DNA of 64,000 bases from Acidobacteriota bacterium (lineage in GTDB: Bacteria > Acidobacteriota > Terriglobia > Acidiferrales > UBA7541). Every line of letters starts with the position of its first letter. The stretch's first letter is position 1. This document shows positions 7,959 to 17,383 of the stretch, one piece after another. Made by a program: the position numbers and the translations under genes. The stretch spans positions 1 through 64,000 of the forward strand of contig JABCZK010000010.1 of assembly GCA_013289695.1 (NCBI GenBank), read 5' to 3'. Under the pieces are notes generated by a model. The model was given only the letters and a program-made list of their open reading frames with translations. It was not told the DNA's origin and searched no databases.

Positions 7959-8915
7959 ATGCCGTCCAGCCCGGCAGGACAATTCGTTTCGATTGAGTTG
8001 GCGCGGGGCCTTCTGCAAAAGGGGGCCGCGCCCGCGGAATGGAATCTGACGGTGGAGCGTTTTCAGCTGGCGCTGGAACGCAGCGTGGCGCATCGTTTTA
8101 CCAGCGCGGCTTCTCACCTGTCTGGTGGCGCCTCCTCCAACACGCTTTCCAATACACCCTCCCACGCATCGCCCGATGCGCGCGCGATCCGCGCGTATCT
8201 GGATTCGCTGCATGCCGCGGATTTGGCGCTGGCTTGTGCGTGCAGCGACGGGAATGCGGCGGCGTGGGATTTTTTCATGGCGCGATTCCGATCCGAGCTG
8301 TATCGCGCGGGACGGGCGATTGCGGGAGAATCAGCGGGGCGCGAGCTGGCGGATTCTTTGTACGCAGAACTTTATGGGCTGCGGGAAGTGGCGGGGCAGC
8401 GCAAATCGCTGTTCGATTATTTTCTGGGACGCAGCAAGCTGACGACGTGGCTCCACGCGATTTTGGCGCAGCGTCATGTGGACGGAATCCGCCGCGCGCG
8501 TAGGACGGAGCCGCTGGAGGAGGGCGAGGCGGGGGAACACGCTTATGCCGCGCAACAATCGTCGTTGGCGAATTCGGCGGCGAGTTCGCCGGACCTGGAG
8601 CGCAATCGGTTTCTCGCGATATTGCAGACGGTGCTGACGGCGGCGCTGGACGCGCTTGAGCCGCGGGATCGTTTGCGGCTGGCTTATTATTATGTCGAGG
8701 GGCTGACGCTTGCCGAGATTGGCCGGCTGGTGGGCGAGCACGAGGCGACCGTCTCGCGGAAGCTGGAGCGCACGCGGCGGGAGATTCGCAAACATGTGGA
8801 GGGGGCGCTGCGGCAGGAGAAGAAGTTGAGCGCCGCGCAGTTGCAGCTCTGTTATGAGTATGCGCGCGAAGAATGGCCGTTCGACTTGACGCGGGCGCTT
8901 TCGCAAGAGGAGTGA
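7959..8915 (+). CDS. ECF-like RNA polymerase sigma factor
   Basis: The protein is about 318 residues from ATG 7959 (the frame is open to 7920). After a ~75-residue N-terminal extension, a region-2-like segment (DGNAAAWDFFMARFRSELYR onward, with TTWLHAILAQRHVDGIRRAR) is followed by a region-4 helix-turn-helix: LEPRDRLRLAYYYVEGLTLA, then EIGRLVGEHEATVSRKLERT. It is longer than classical ECF factors. The gene is directly followed (71 nt) by a zf-HC2 anti-sigma gene, the usual arrangement of sigma factor and its membrane-bound inhibitor. Target genes are unknown; the DUF4139 gene downstream is a candidate. Confidence 0.82.
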   Translation: MPSSPAGQFVSIELARGLLQKGAAPAEWNLTVERFQLALERSVAHRFTSAASHLSGGASSNTLSNTPSHASPDARAIRAYLDSLHAADLALACACSDGNAAAWDFFMARFRSELYRAGRAIAGESAGRELADSLYAELYGLREVAGQRKSLFDYFLGRSKLTTWLHAILAQRHVDGIRRARRTEPLEEGEAGEHAYAAQQSSLANSAASSPDLERNRFLAILQTVLTAALDALEPRDRLRLAYYYVEGLTLAEIGRLVGEHEATVSRKLERTRREIRKHVEGALRQEKKLSAAQLQLCYEYAREEWPFDLTRALSQEE

Positions 8916-8986
8916 ACGGCGGAACAGTGGCGCAAGAATCGGCGTTTCGCGCGTTCTAAGTTTGACAGAGGGGATCAGGAGAAGGA

Positions 8987-10384
8987 ATGGCAGCGCGGGA
9001 AGAAGACAAGGCGATGGCGGGGTTGCTGCGGCGAAGCCTGGCGCAGGACGCGGGCGGGCGCTCGGGCTCGGGTGAGGATTGCCCGGGGCCGGAGATTCTC
9101 GCGGCTTATTTCGATCGCGCGCTGGATGCGCGGGAAACCGCGCGCTACGATTTGCATTTTTCGCGCTGCTCGGTTTGCCGCGAACAACTGGCGGCACTGG
9201 CGCGCGCGGGCGATGCGTCCGATGTGCCCGATGGGAAAGACGCGGAGAAAAAAACTGCAGGCGCTTGGGATTGGCTGGCGGGGCCGCGGTGGTTGATGCC
9301 CGCGGCTGCGATGCTGGTGGCGCTGCTTGTGTTTGCCGGGATTGCTCGGCGCATGAGGAAGCCTGTGGCGCCCGCGAATGAGATTGCGATGTCGCGGCCT
9401 GATGCGGTGCCATCGCCGAACTCTGTGCCGCCGGCCAACCCTGCGTCGCGCGAGAGCTCTGCGCCATCAGCGGACGTTGTGCGGCGTCCTGAAAATGCGC
9501 GGGCGTTAGATGTTGCGCCATCCGCCGCGACGTCGGCTTCCCGGGCGATGTCTCCCGTGTCTCACTCCAACATCGCGTCGCGACCTGACGAATTGTCGCC
9601 GGCCGGCGCCGCGAGCGCGCAACCTCCGGTGGCACGGGCTGCGCCATCGCAACCGCAGATGATGGCTCGGCAGAAGAGTCCAGGGGTGGTGAGGGAAGCG
9701 GGGCGCGGGGGAAGCGCGAACGCGGCGTCCGCTGCAGGTGTGACTACATCCGATGGGACGGCAAGTGTATCTGCGGCTGCGCCGGCGCTGGACACGACGG
9801 TGGCTGCGGCAGCGCCGCCAGCGAAGAAGTCGGAAGCGGGATCGCTGGAGAGTGATACGAGTGCGGCTGTGCAGGCATATGAAGCGAAGGAATCGAACGC
9901 GGCAAAAACGAAATTGCCGGTGACGGCGGTGCCTGCGCAGTCTCTGAGTGCCGCGAATCGGACTGCGAGCCAAACGACCGAGGTTGCGGCGCTGGCGAAA
10001 TTGCAGGAAACGCAAGTTTCGTCGAATCTGATGAACCTGCAGATTCAAACGCCGGATCCAAAGATTTTGTGGATGGTCGCCAGCCCGGGCTTGATCGAAA
10101 AATCCGAGGATGGCGGCACGACTTGGAAACCGGAAAATGTGGAGACCCGCAGGTTGATTTTAGCCGGCAGCGCGCCGACGCCGAAGATTTGTTGGATGGT
10201 CGGAGTGAACGGGACCATCCTCCGGACGGCCAATGGAACGCATTGGAAAACGATAAGCCCGCCGGCGGAAACGGATTTTGTGCGTGTGGAAGCGTTGGAT
10301 GCGTTGACAGCGACGGTTACGGCGATGGACGGGCGAAGGTTTTCAACGTCCGACGGCGGGAAGCGCTGGATCATCGCGAAATAG
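8987..10384 (+). CDS. zf-HC2 anti-sigma factor with a C-terminal YCF48-like sensor domain
   Basis: Of 465 residues, about 30-70 form an anti-sigma zinc finger (HFSRCSVCREQL preceded by an ILAAYFDRAL helix). One transmembrane helix lies at about 104-123 (LMPAAAMLVALLVFAGIARR), then a ~200-residue low-complexity Ala/Ser/Pro linker, and a periplasmic C-terminal domain (about 350-465) with YCF48/BNR repeats: KILWMVASPGLIEKSEDGGT, KICWMVGVNGTILRTANG, RRFSTSDGGKRWIIAK. The zinc finger should hold the upstream sigma factor, and the beta-propeller-like part may sense an envelope signal; this is inference from architecture. AGGAGAAGGA precedes the ATG. Confidence 0.82.
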   Translation: MAAREEDKAMAGLLRRSLAQDAGGRSGSGEDCPGPEILAAYFDRALDARETARYDLHFSRCSVCREQLAALARAGDASDVPDGKDAEKKTAGAWDWLAGPRWLMPAAAMLVALLVFAGIARRMRKPVAPANEIAMSRPDAVPSPNSVPPANPASRESSAPSADVVRRPENARALDVAPSAATSASRAMSPVSHSNIASRPDELSPAGAASAQPPVARAAPSQPQMMARQKSPGVVREAGRGGSANAASAAGVTTSDGTASVSAAAPALDTTVAAAAPPAKKSEAGSLESDTSAAVQAYEAKESNAAKTKLPVTAVPAQSLSAANRTASQTTEVAALAKLQETQVSSNLMNLQIQTPDPKILWMVASPGLIEKSEDGGTTWKPENVETRRLILAGSAPTPKICWMVGVNGTILRTANGTHWKTISPPAETDFVRVEALDALTATVTAMDGRRFSTSDGGKRWIIAK

Positions 10385-10482
10385 ACGGCGACTACGCGAG
10401 CGATTTTATCGTGTTTTGCTCTGCAAGAAAATCCTGCAGCAACGTTCAAAGAGGGAAGAATCAATCTAGGGAGGCGAAAGCC

Positions 10483-11985
10483 ATGTCCTTGCGCACGCGA
10501 AAGGTATTTGGCACGGCGGTTTTGGCGGTGTTTTTTGCGACCGCGCTTTTGGCGGGATATTTGCGGCGGGTTCACGCGGCGCCAGGGCAGAAAGACGAGC
10601 AGGCGGCGGGACGCTCTTCGAACCCGGCAGGTTCTCAGGACAAGGCCGCTTTGACGACCAACGAAAAAGATCAGGTGGATTTGGCCGTGACAGTTTACAA
10701 CTCGAACCTGGCGCTGGTGCGTGACGTGCGGCAGATTCATCTCTCAGCAGGAGTTTTTCCGTTGCATTTTGAGGACGTGGCCGCGTCCATCAATCCCGCG
10801 ACGGTGCATTTCCGTTCGTTAAGCGAGCCGGCGAAGTTGAGCGTGCTGGAACAGAATTACGAATACGACCTGCTGGATTCGCAGAAACTGATGCAGAAAT
10901 ACGTGGGACGAGAAGTGGGGTTCAATTGGAACGGAGTGGATATGACGGGTTTGCTCCTGGCCGACAACAACGGTCCGGTTTGGAAAGTGAACAATCAAAT
11001 CATTACCGGATTGCCGGTGGGCACCTTTCGTTTCCCCGAACTCCCGGATAACCTTTACAGCCGGCCAACGCTGGTGTGGATGCTTGATAATCGCGGCGCG
11101 AATGCGCAGAAAGTGGAAGCTTCGTATTTGACGAGCAACATGAATTGGAAGGCGGACTACGTTTTGACCGTGACGCGGGATGAGAAGGCGGCGGACCTGG
11201 ACGGCTGGGTGACGCTGACCAACAGCAGCGGCGTAGCGTATGGCAACGCCAAATTGCAACTGGTCGCGGGAGATATTCACCAGACTCAGCCGCAGCCGAT
11301 GGCTTCCCGTGGGGCCGTCATGGTTATGTCCGAAGCTGCGCCGGTGAAGCAATTTGCGCAAGAATCATTCGGCGAGTATCACCTGTATTCGCTCGAGCGG
11401 AGAACTTCGATTCAGAACAATGAGTCGAAGCAGATCAGTTTGCTCAACGGCACGGGAGTTCCGGTGGAGAAATATCTGATGGTGGAAGGACAGGCGTATT
11501 ACTACCGCAATCCGCAGGGGATTGGGAACGCGATTCCTGAGCCGGTGAAAGTTTATTACCGCTTCAAGAATCTAGAGAAGGGTGGCCTCGGGATGCCGCT
11601 GCCGGCGGGAACGGTGCGCGTGTACCAGGCGGATTCTGAGGGCGGCGTGCAGTTTGTGGGCGAGGACAATATTCAGCACACGCCGAAAGACGAAACGCTG
11701 AAGATTTACATCGGTAATGCGTTCGACGTGGTGTGCGAGCGCAAGCAGACGGACTACAAGAAGCTGGCGAGCAATCTTTACGAAATGGAGTATGCGATTA
11801 CATTGCGGAATCACAAGGATGGGCCAGTGACGGTGGAAGTGCGCGAGCCGGTGGGCGGGGATTGGGAAGTGGTGGAGTCGAATTTCAAGCCAGAGAAGCT
11901 GGATGCGACCGCTATCGGATTTCACGTTCCGGTGGAGAAAGACGGGAGCGCGACCTTGACTTATCGCGTGCGGGTGAAGTGGTAA
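10483..11985 (+). CDS. Secreted DUF4139 domain-containing protein
   Basis: The start is ATG 10483 (ribosome-binding site AGGGAGG); the frame is open further upstream only because it overlaps the anti-sigma gene in another phase. The 500-residue product has a signal peptide (residues 1-32, TAVLAVFFATALLAGYL) and a DUF4139 architecture: VTVYNSNLALVRDVRQIHL at the N-terminus, then beta-rich segments such as WMLDNRGANAQKVEASYLTS, NWKADYVLTV and VTYRVRVKW-type ends. The family (related to mucoidy-inhibitor A-like proteins) lacks a proven function. It lies 98 nt behind the anti-sigma gene and is likely co-transcribed. Confidence 0.82.
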   Translation: MSLRTRKVFGTAVLAVFFATALLAGYLRRVHAAPGQKDEQAAGRSSNPAGSQDKAALTTNEKDQVDLAVTVYNSNLALVRDVRQIHLSAGVFPLHFEDVAASINPATVHFRSLSEPAKLSVLEQNYEYDLLDSQKLMQKYVGREVGFNWNGVDMTGLLLADNNGPVWKVNNQIITGLPVGTFRFPELPDNLYSRPTLVWMLDNRGANAQKVEASYLTSNMNWKADYVLTVTRDEKAADLDGWVTLTNSSGVAYGNAKLQLVAGDIHQTQPQPMASRGAVMVMSEAAPVKQFAQESFGEYHLYSLERRTSIQNNESKQISLLNGTGVPVEKYLMVEGQAYYYRNPQGIGNAIPEPVKVYYRFKNLEKGGLGMPLPAGTVRVYQADSEGGVQFVGEDNIQHTPKDETLKIYIGNAFDVVCERKQTDYKKLASNLYEMEYAITLRNHKDGPVTVEVREPVGGDWEVVESNFKPEKLDATAIGFHVPVEKDGSATLTYRVRVKW

Positions 11986-12150
11986 GACCACCGCAAAAGA
12001 TTTAACACAGAGGGCACGAAGGAAAAGCGGAGGAATATCGGAGACGGCAACGGCTATTACCGCAGCGACGCCCCGGCTGTGTCGGGCCAAACGCCCGACG
12101 CTGAGAAAAGCAACGGCGAGTCGGCGATGCGGCTGACACTGTGGCCAACT

Positions 12151-12172
12151 GGGGCGCAGCAAGCAGCGCCCC
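12151..12172. repeat. REP-like palindrome, copy 1
   Basis: GGGGCGC-AGCAAGCA-GCGCCCC forms a perfect 7-bp GC stem. The core GGGGCGCAGCAAGCAGC recurs at 22214-22230 (opposite strand) and 22582-22598, inside and beside a decayed REP-associated transposase. It lies in the intergenic region between the convergent DUF4139 and TPR-like genes. Confidence 0.65.
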
Positions 12173-12203
12173 TGAGTATTTGTGTTTGCGGTGATGTATG
12201 GGC

Positions 12204-12223
12204 GGGCACGGCATGCCGTGCCC
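12204..12223. repeat. 20-bp perfect palindrome
   Basis: GGGCACGGCATGCCGTGCCC is its own reverse complement. It sits 32 nt after the first REP-like palindrome in the same convergent intergenic region, so together they could form a paired (BIME-like) unit and act as a bidirectional transcription end or mRNA-stabilising structure. Confidence 0.55.
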
Positions 12224-12272
12224 CGACGAAAATTGAAGAGCCCAGCCAAGATTGCCTGTGCGACGATGCCTG

Positions 12273-13250
12273 TCAGCGATTGCAGCAGGCTTGCTTGTCC
12301 ACGATCGTCAGTTCGCGGGCGAATACGGCGTTGGTGGGGAACTCGACGGCGAGTTCGGCGAGTAAGGTGCGCGCAAGCGCCGGCTTTTTTTCCCGCTCGT
12401 ACGCGAGCGCGAGCATGACTTTCGCAAACGGCTTCAGGTAATGGCCGTGGTCGGCGGCGGAGCCCATCTGGTCCATGCCGCGCAGCTTATCGCCATGCAA
12501 GCCGCCAAACCAGAGGAAGGCGCGCTTATAACTGGGGAGGCTGCCAATCACGTAATTGCTCATGCCCAGCGCGACGTTGGCATCCTGCTGCGTTGGATCG
12601 ATCGCCAGCAGTGTTTTGGCGTCGGCTTCGGCTAGGCGCATCATGGAAAGTCCCGGCAACTGCTTCTTTATGACGATCGCGTCGTAATCGGATTCCATTC
12701 CGTCGGCAATGGTGAGCGCGAGCAATCCGTGGATGTCGTGCGGATTCGTCCGAAGCAGAGCCTTGGCCTGTTCGCGGGCCTTACTGTTCGCCGCGACAAA
12801 CCCGGCATTGTGGTTCTGCTCAGCGGTGCCAGAGAGGCCGCCCAGGAACGTCGCATCGTTAACGAAAAACTCGGAAGTGAGCACGCCGCGCGCGTGGAAC
12901 TGCTCGAAAAGATAGCACGCGGCTTCGGAAGCTTTGCCGAGCGGATCGTCGGGGCGCGCTTTCTGATACGACACGAAATCGAGGCGGGCGTCGTCGAATT
13001 TCAGTTCGTAGAGATGGCGATAGCCGTTTTCTAGGAACTTCGCGGAAGGATCGGCTTCCATCACGGGAACCTGCGGCGACGCGGGAGCCGGAGTGTCCGC
13101 GTCCGTTTGCGCGGAGATGACGAGCGGCGAAAACGCGCAAGCCAGCAGCAGCACCGCAGCGATCCAAAGCCCGTGGGCGCGCCTTCTGCGTAGTTGGCTC
13201 GTTGTTCGGGCAAACCGTCGCCCGATTTTTCGTCGGTAGGCAATAGGCAT
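12273..13250 (-). CDS. Secreted TPR-like protein of unknown function
   Basis: The preferred start is ATG 13250 (MPIAYRRKIGRRF), giving about 325 residues; the frame is open to 13313. A Tat/Sec-like N-terminus (RRKIGRRFARTTSQLRRRRA, then GLWIAAVLLLACAFSPLV) indicates export. The mature part is helical with TPR-like pairs: FLENGYRHLYELKFDDARLD, ACYLFEQFHARGVLTSEFFV, LLAIDPTQQDANVALGMSNY, MLALAYEREKKPALARTLLA. Similar exported tetratricopeptide proteins are widespread in Acidobacteriota without assigned roles. It lies 107 nt downstream of the peptidase gene on the same strand. Confidence 0.66.
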   Translation of the reverse strand: MPIAYRRKIGRRFARTTSQLRRRRAHGLWIAAVLLLACAFSPLVISAQTDADTPAPASPQVPVMEADPSAKFLENGYRHLYELKFDDARLDFVSYQKARPDDPLGKASEAACYLFEQFHARGVLTSEFFVNDATFLGGLSGTAEQNHNAGFVAANSKAREQAKALLRTNPHDIHGLLALTIADGMESDYDAIVIKKQLPGLSMMRLAEADAKTLLAIDPTQQDANVALGMSNYVIGSLPSYKRAFLWFGGLHGDKLRGMDQMGSAADHGHYLKPFAKVMLALAYEREKKPALARTLLAELAVEFPTNAVFARELTIVDKQACCNR

Positions 13251-13357
13251 TAAGTTTTCACCCAGCAGTCTTGCGGTGGAAAAGGCGTTGGGTGCCGCGC
13301 TCTCTCTATGCAATTAGAAGTGTACCGCAAATCTTTGGTTGCTTTCCGCTGACTGTT

Positions 13358-15664
13358 CTAAAGATTACCTAAAATAAATTCCACCGTCCTCTGAATTTCG
13401 AGCATGCGAGCGGCGGGGTCGCTGATGCCGTGGCCGCGGCCGGGGAAAGCCATGAACTGGTCGGGATAGCGGCCGCCGTCAATCATGGCATTGAGCAACT
13501 CCACGGAATTGGCGAAGTGGACATTGTCATCGCCGGTGCCATGGACCAGCATGAGTTTGCCTTTCAGATATTCGGCTTGATTCACGGGCGAAGAATCCTT
13601 GTAGCCTTCGGCATTGTCCTGCGGACGGCCCATGTAGCGCTCCGTGTAAATGGTGTCGTAGAGCTTCCAGTCGGTTACGGGCGCGTCGGAAACGCCCAGC
13701 TTGAAGACGTCCGGAGCGTTGAAGAGCGCCTCCAGAGTCATGTAACCGCCGTAGCTGCCGCCCGTGATGCCGATCCGCGCAGGATCCACATAACCGAGCG
13801 ATTTCAAATATTTCACGCCGGCCAGCTGGTCCTGCAGCTCGATTTTGCCCATGTGATGATAGAGCGGAGTTTCGAAAGCATGGCCGCGGCCCCAGGAGCC
13901 GCGATTATCGACCGTGAAAAGGATATAGCCGTTTGCCGCGTACACCTGGTCCAAAAGGTACCGCAGGCCGCCCCAAGCATTACGCACGAGCTGCACGTGC
14001 GGGCCCCCGTAGACATTGATCAGCACCGGATATTTTTTCGTTGGATCAAAAGTGGTGGGCTTGATAAGCGAGGCGTTCAGCTTCGTGCCATCGTCTGCAG
14101 TGACTTCGACGAATTCGACGGGGGACAGTTTATATTCGGCGAGTTCGGGAACTTTGCCTTCGTTGACGACTGCTACTTTTTTGCCGTCCATGCGGTAGAG
14201 GTCCTGGCGAGCGGGCGTCGCGGCGTTGGAGTAGGTGTCCACGAACGCGGAAGCATCGGGCGCGATTCTGGCGGAGTGCGTGCCGGCATCTTTGGTGATG
14301 CGCGTCAGGGATTTGTCGCTGAGCGCGACGCGGTACAGCTGCGTTTCGCGGACATCCTCCTTATTGGAAATAAAATAGATGAAACCGCGCGCTTCATCCA
14401 CCGCTGGATGATTTGCCGAGCCGGGACCAAAGCCGCCGAGATCGGAAATGGACCATTCGCCGCTGGTTAGCTGGGCTAGCTCCTTGCCGGAATCATCGTA
14501 AAGATAGAAATGGCGGTAGCCGGTGCGTTCGCTGGACCACAGGAAACGTTTATTGTCGGAGAAAAAATACAGGTCGTCGCTGATGTTGATCCAGTATTTG
14601 TCGGACTCGGTGAGGATCGTTTTCGAGGCGCCGGTTGCGACGTCGGCGAAAAGCAGGTCGAGCTGATTTTGCGCGCGATTGAGGCGCTGAATGGCGATGC
14701 GGCGGCTGTCTGGCAGCCAATTCACACGCGCGAGATAGACGTCAGTGTTTGCGCCAGTGTCGAGCCAGCGAGTTTCAGGGTTTGTACTTGCAGACCCTGA
14801 GCCGGAAGGCGTCGGTCCGCCAGTGACGCCGACGATGCCGACGCGCACGATCGGATTCGCTTCGCCGGCTTGCGGATAGCGCGTGAATTCGCTGCCACCG
14901 GTGGAAGAACTCATGTCCGCGATGGAGTAGCGCGTCACCGGGCGCTCATCCATTTCGTAATAAGCGATTTTCGTGGAATCGGGCGACCACCAGTAGGCGG
15001 TGCGCGCGTCGAGCTCTTCGGGATGAACCCAGTCGAGCTTGCCTTTCAGAACTTCTTCGCTGCCGCCGGTGGTGAGCGCGGTGACGGCGCCTGAGGAAAT
15101 ATTCACGACGAAGAGATTTGCGCTGCGCGAAAAACTGATCCAGCGGCTGTCGGGTGAAAATTTGGGATCTTCGATTTCTGCTTCGCTGCTGAGTATCGGT
15201 TTGGGCGTCATGGATTTCAGATCGAGGAGCACCAGACTGTTGCTGCCGATGAAGAGCAGGGAATTGCCGTCGGGGGACCACAAATAATTGTCGGCCTGCA
15301 CTCGGCCGAGGCCGGTGGCCTGGCTGGTCTTGGCTTTCTCGGGCTGCATGACGGATTTTAGGGTTGCGGCGTTGACGAGAACTTTGCGCTCGCCCGTCGA
15401 GCCGTCCATGGTCCAGAGCTGCGTGACAGCGTCTTTGCCGGAGCCCTCGCGGTCGAGATAGGAGAAGCGTTTGCCGTCGGGCGCCCATTCGATTCCTTGG
15501 GTCAGGCGTCCGCCGAGAGATGGGGGACGAAATAGGCGCTCGACAGTGATTTCTTTGCCTGTTTGCGCGGCGGGCGATTGCGCAAGTAGTGGCGCGGATA
15601 GCGATGCGGCGAGAACGCCGACGGAAAGAAAGCCGCCAAGCATTGCGCGCGAAAAACGGGGCAT
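13358..15664 (-). CDS. Exported dipeptidyl-peptidase IV-type serine peptidase (family S9)
   Basis: The start is ATG 15664, since AGGAGG lies 6 nt upstream; the frame extends to 15691. The 768-residue protein has a signal peptide (MPRFSRAMLGGFLSVGVLAA), a DPP-IV beta-propeller (about 40-520, e.g. WVHPEELDARTAYWWSPDS, carrying the double-Glu-like region that anchors the substrate N-terminus) and an alpha/beta-hydrolase domain (about 540-768). The catalytic triad is visible: Ser in GITGGSYGGYMT (about 637), Asp in HGTGDDNVHF (about 711) and His in PGRGHGISDP (about 744). It releases dipeptides, typically X-Pro, from peptides outside the cytoplasm. Confidence 0.93.
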   Translation of the reverse strand: MPRFSRAMLGGFLSVGVLAASLSAPLLAQSPAAQTGKEITVERLFRPPSLGGRLTQGIEWAPDGKRFSYLDREGSGKDAVTQLWTMDGSTGERKVLVNAATLKSVMQPEKAKTSQATGLGRVQADNYLWSPDGNSLLFIGSNSLVLLDLKSMTPKPILSSEAEIEDPKFSPDSRWISFSRSANLFVVNISSGAVTALTTGGSEEVLKGKLDWVHPEELDARTAYWWSPDSTKIAYYEMDERPVTRYSIADMSSSTGGSEFTRYPQAGEANPIVRVGIVGVTGGPTPSGSGSASTNPETRWLDTGANTDVYLARVNWLPDSRRIAIQRLNRAQNQLDLLFADVATGASKTILTESDKYWINISDDLYFFSDNKRFLWSSERTGYRHFYLYDDSGKELAQLTSGEWSISDLGGFGPGSANHPAVDEARGFIYFISNKEDVRETQLYRVALSDKSLTRITKDAGTHSARIAPDASAFVDTYSNAATPARQDLYRMDGKKVAVVNEGKVPELAEYKLSPVEFVEVTADDGTKLNASLIKPTTFDPTKKYPVLINVYGGPHVQLVRNAWGGLRYLLDQVYAANGYILFTVDNRGSWGRGHAFETPLYHHMGKIELQDQLAGVKYLKSLGYVDPARIGITGGSYGGYMTLEALFNAPDVFKLGVSDAPVTDWKLYDTIYTERYMGRPQDNAEGYKDSSPVNQAEYLKGKLMLVHGTGDDNVHFANSVELLNAMIDGGRYPDQFMAFPGRGHGISDPAARMLEIQRTVEFILGNL

Positions 15665-15748
15665 AAGTGCCTCCTGACAGAAACGCGTCATTCTATATCT
15701 CGCGTGCGAATTGCGGAATGGCTTACGGCAGAATTCCTTGGTTGGGAG

Positions 15749-16285
15749 TCAGCCGGCGCGCTGTGCCGTGGAAACTTGGCCGATTGGCGCGGATCCGGCG
15801 CGCCGCTTGCGCGCTAGGACGAATGCGACGATGGTAACGGCGAGCGCCAGCGCCAGAAACGCGCCGTCGTGCAGAAGCGTCTTGGGTCCCAGGCGTTCGC
15901 CGGGGCCAAAGCAGCCGCAATTGATTTCCAGACCCGCCCGGTAGGTACGAACCTGCGTCGCAAAAAAAGCGGCGATCAGCAGCGTGGTCACTAAAGCTGA
16001 ATACGGGAGAAATACGCCGCTAAGAAGCCACAGGCCGAGGAACAGCTCGAAGGGCGGAAGCAGATGCGCCACCGGACTGACCAGTTGCGGCGGCAGCAGT
16101 TGGTAAGAGTCCACCTGCATGGCGAATAGAGAGAGCGAGGTCTTGATGGAAGCGGCGGTCCAGGGCACAGCGGCTTGTGGTTTTAGCTTGGCGTACGCGG
16201 CGAGGAGAAAAATTGCAGCGAGAGCCAATCGCCCCAGTAGCAGCAGCGTGCGAGCAAGACTTCGGTGCGTTTCGTTGGGCGTCAT
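15749..16285 (-). CDS. MauE/DoxX-like membrane protein
   Basis: The 178-residue protein has four or five membrane helices (LLLLGRLALAAIFLLAAYAK; PPFELFLGLWLLSGVFL; SALVTTLLIAAFFATQ; FLALALAVTIVAFVLARKR). It carries the MauE-type motif NCGCFGPG after helix 3, whose cysteines are placed for redox chemistry with a thioredoxin-like partner. MauE-like proteins support disulfide formation or maturation of periplasmic proteins. The gene lies 13 nt downstream of a DsbA-like gene on the same strand, which supports that role. Confidence 0.8.
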   Translation of the reverse strand: MTPNETHRSLARTLLLLGRLALAAIFLLAAYAKLKPQAAVPWTAASIKTSLSLFAMQVDSYQLLPPQLVSPVAHLLPPFELFLGLWLLSGVFLPYSALVTTLLIAAFFATQVRTYRAGLEINCGCFGPGERLGPKTLLHDGAFLALALAVTIVAFVLARKRRAGSAPIGQVSTAQRAG

Positions 16286-16298
16286 CGGTCGGCTTCGG

Positions 16299-17075
16299 TT
16301 ATTGGCTCAAGAGCGTGTCGAAGAATTGTTTCAGGATCGGCCAGGTGATAATGCCGGAGGACGCCGGATAGCTCTGGCCTTTGTAGCGAATGATAAATGT
16401 GGGAGTCGCCTGCACCGGAACCTGGTAGCCCAGCACGATGTCTTGCACGATGTACGGATCGACTGGGCAGCCCGGATCGGGCTGCGGCACGGAGCGGTCG
16501 GCCTTCGAAGTGGCTGGCGCGGCGGTGCAACCCTTCAGGATTCCCTGGACGCGTTTGAAATTCGCAGGGCTCAACACTCCGGCGACGTATTTTTCCAGGT
16601 CGCCGTCCGCGGTCCATTTGGCCTGGTTGTCGAAGAGCGCTGCGTCCACATCCTGAAATTGTCCAATCATGCCGGCGGCGTTGGCCCAGCGAGCGGCTTG
16701 GCCGGAATAGGTGTGCATCTGCAGCGGGAAATCGTGATGCACGAGGTAAACTTTTCCTTGGGCGACGTAGTCCTGAATCATCGCACGCAACGTGTTTTCG
16801 AAGAAGTTGCCGCACGAAGGACACTGGTAGTCGCTGAAAACTTCCATAGTGATGGGCGCGTTGCGGTTGCCGATGGTTTTTACCGGAGCGGTGGGCGCGG
16901 CCGTATCGGCAGCGGCGCGCTTGTGCGCGGGCGCAGCGGTTTTAGCGGAGGTGGGCGTCGTAGTTTGCGCCGGAGAAGCTGGCACGAGGAACGCCAAGGC
17001 TGTGAGTATGGCGGCGGCCCATTGCGCGCGTGAGGTCAGGCCGCGAACCAGAAAGCGCTGGAATCCAGAAATCAA
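16299..17075 (-). CDS. Exported DsbA-like thiol-disulfide oxidoreductase
   Basis: Of 258 residues, 1-37 are a signal peptide (AAILTALAFLVPASPAQ), 38-65 an Ala/Thr linker, and 66-258 a DsbA-type thioredoxin fold with the active site DYQCPSCGNFF and the cis-Pro strand VQATPTFIIRYKG. An insertion with two further cysteines (KGCTAAP and DPGCPVDP) is present in the helical domain. The start is TTG at 17075, five nt after AGGAGG; a tiny ATG-AGT-TGA frame overlaps this site. With the MauE-like gene 13 nt downstream it probably forms an oxidative-folding pair in the periplasm. Confidence 0.85.
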   Translation of the reverse strand: MISGFQRFLVRGLTSRAQWAAAILTALAFLVPASPAQTTTPTSAKTAAPAHKRAAADTAAPTAPVKTIGNRNAPITMEVFSDYQCPSCGNFFENTLRAMIQDYVAQGKVYLVHHDFPLQMHTYSGQAARWANAAGMIGQFQDVDAALFDNQAKWTADGDLEKYVAGVLSPANFKRVQGILKGCTAAPATSKADRSVPQPDPGCPVDPYIVQDIVLGYQVPVQATPTFIIRYKGQSYPASSGIITWPILKQFFDTLLSQ

Positions 17076-17383
17076 CTCATCCTCCTAAGCATCAAGTTAG
17101 AGCGAGCGAACATTGTAACGCGAAATGTTGGCGACGAAGCGCCGGGTTGTGCCGCGATGTGCTGCCGGCGAACGTGTCAGTTCTGGGATGCCGCCAGCAG
17201 AGAGTTGGTTCGCCGGGGCGGGGGAAGCCAGAAGCCTTGCCGCAAAGGCACAGCAGCACAGCGGTAAAGACGCGAAGAAGCCAGGAGGCAAGGAAACGGG
17301 GGTTACCGAGCGCGATCGGGCGGGTATTTGCGAAACTTGATTGTAAAGCTAGCATTTGCATAGGAATACAGACACATAGAAAA

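Noticed and set aside
10069-10482. Upstream extension of the DUF4139 frame
   Set aside because: It overlaps the anti-sigma gene in another phase; the signal peptide and ribosome-binding site place the start at 10483.
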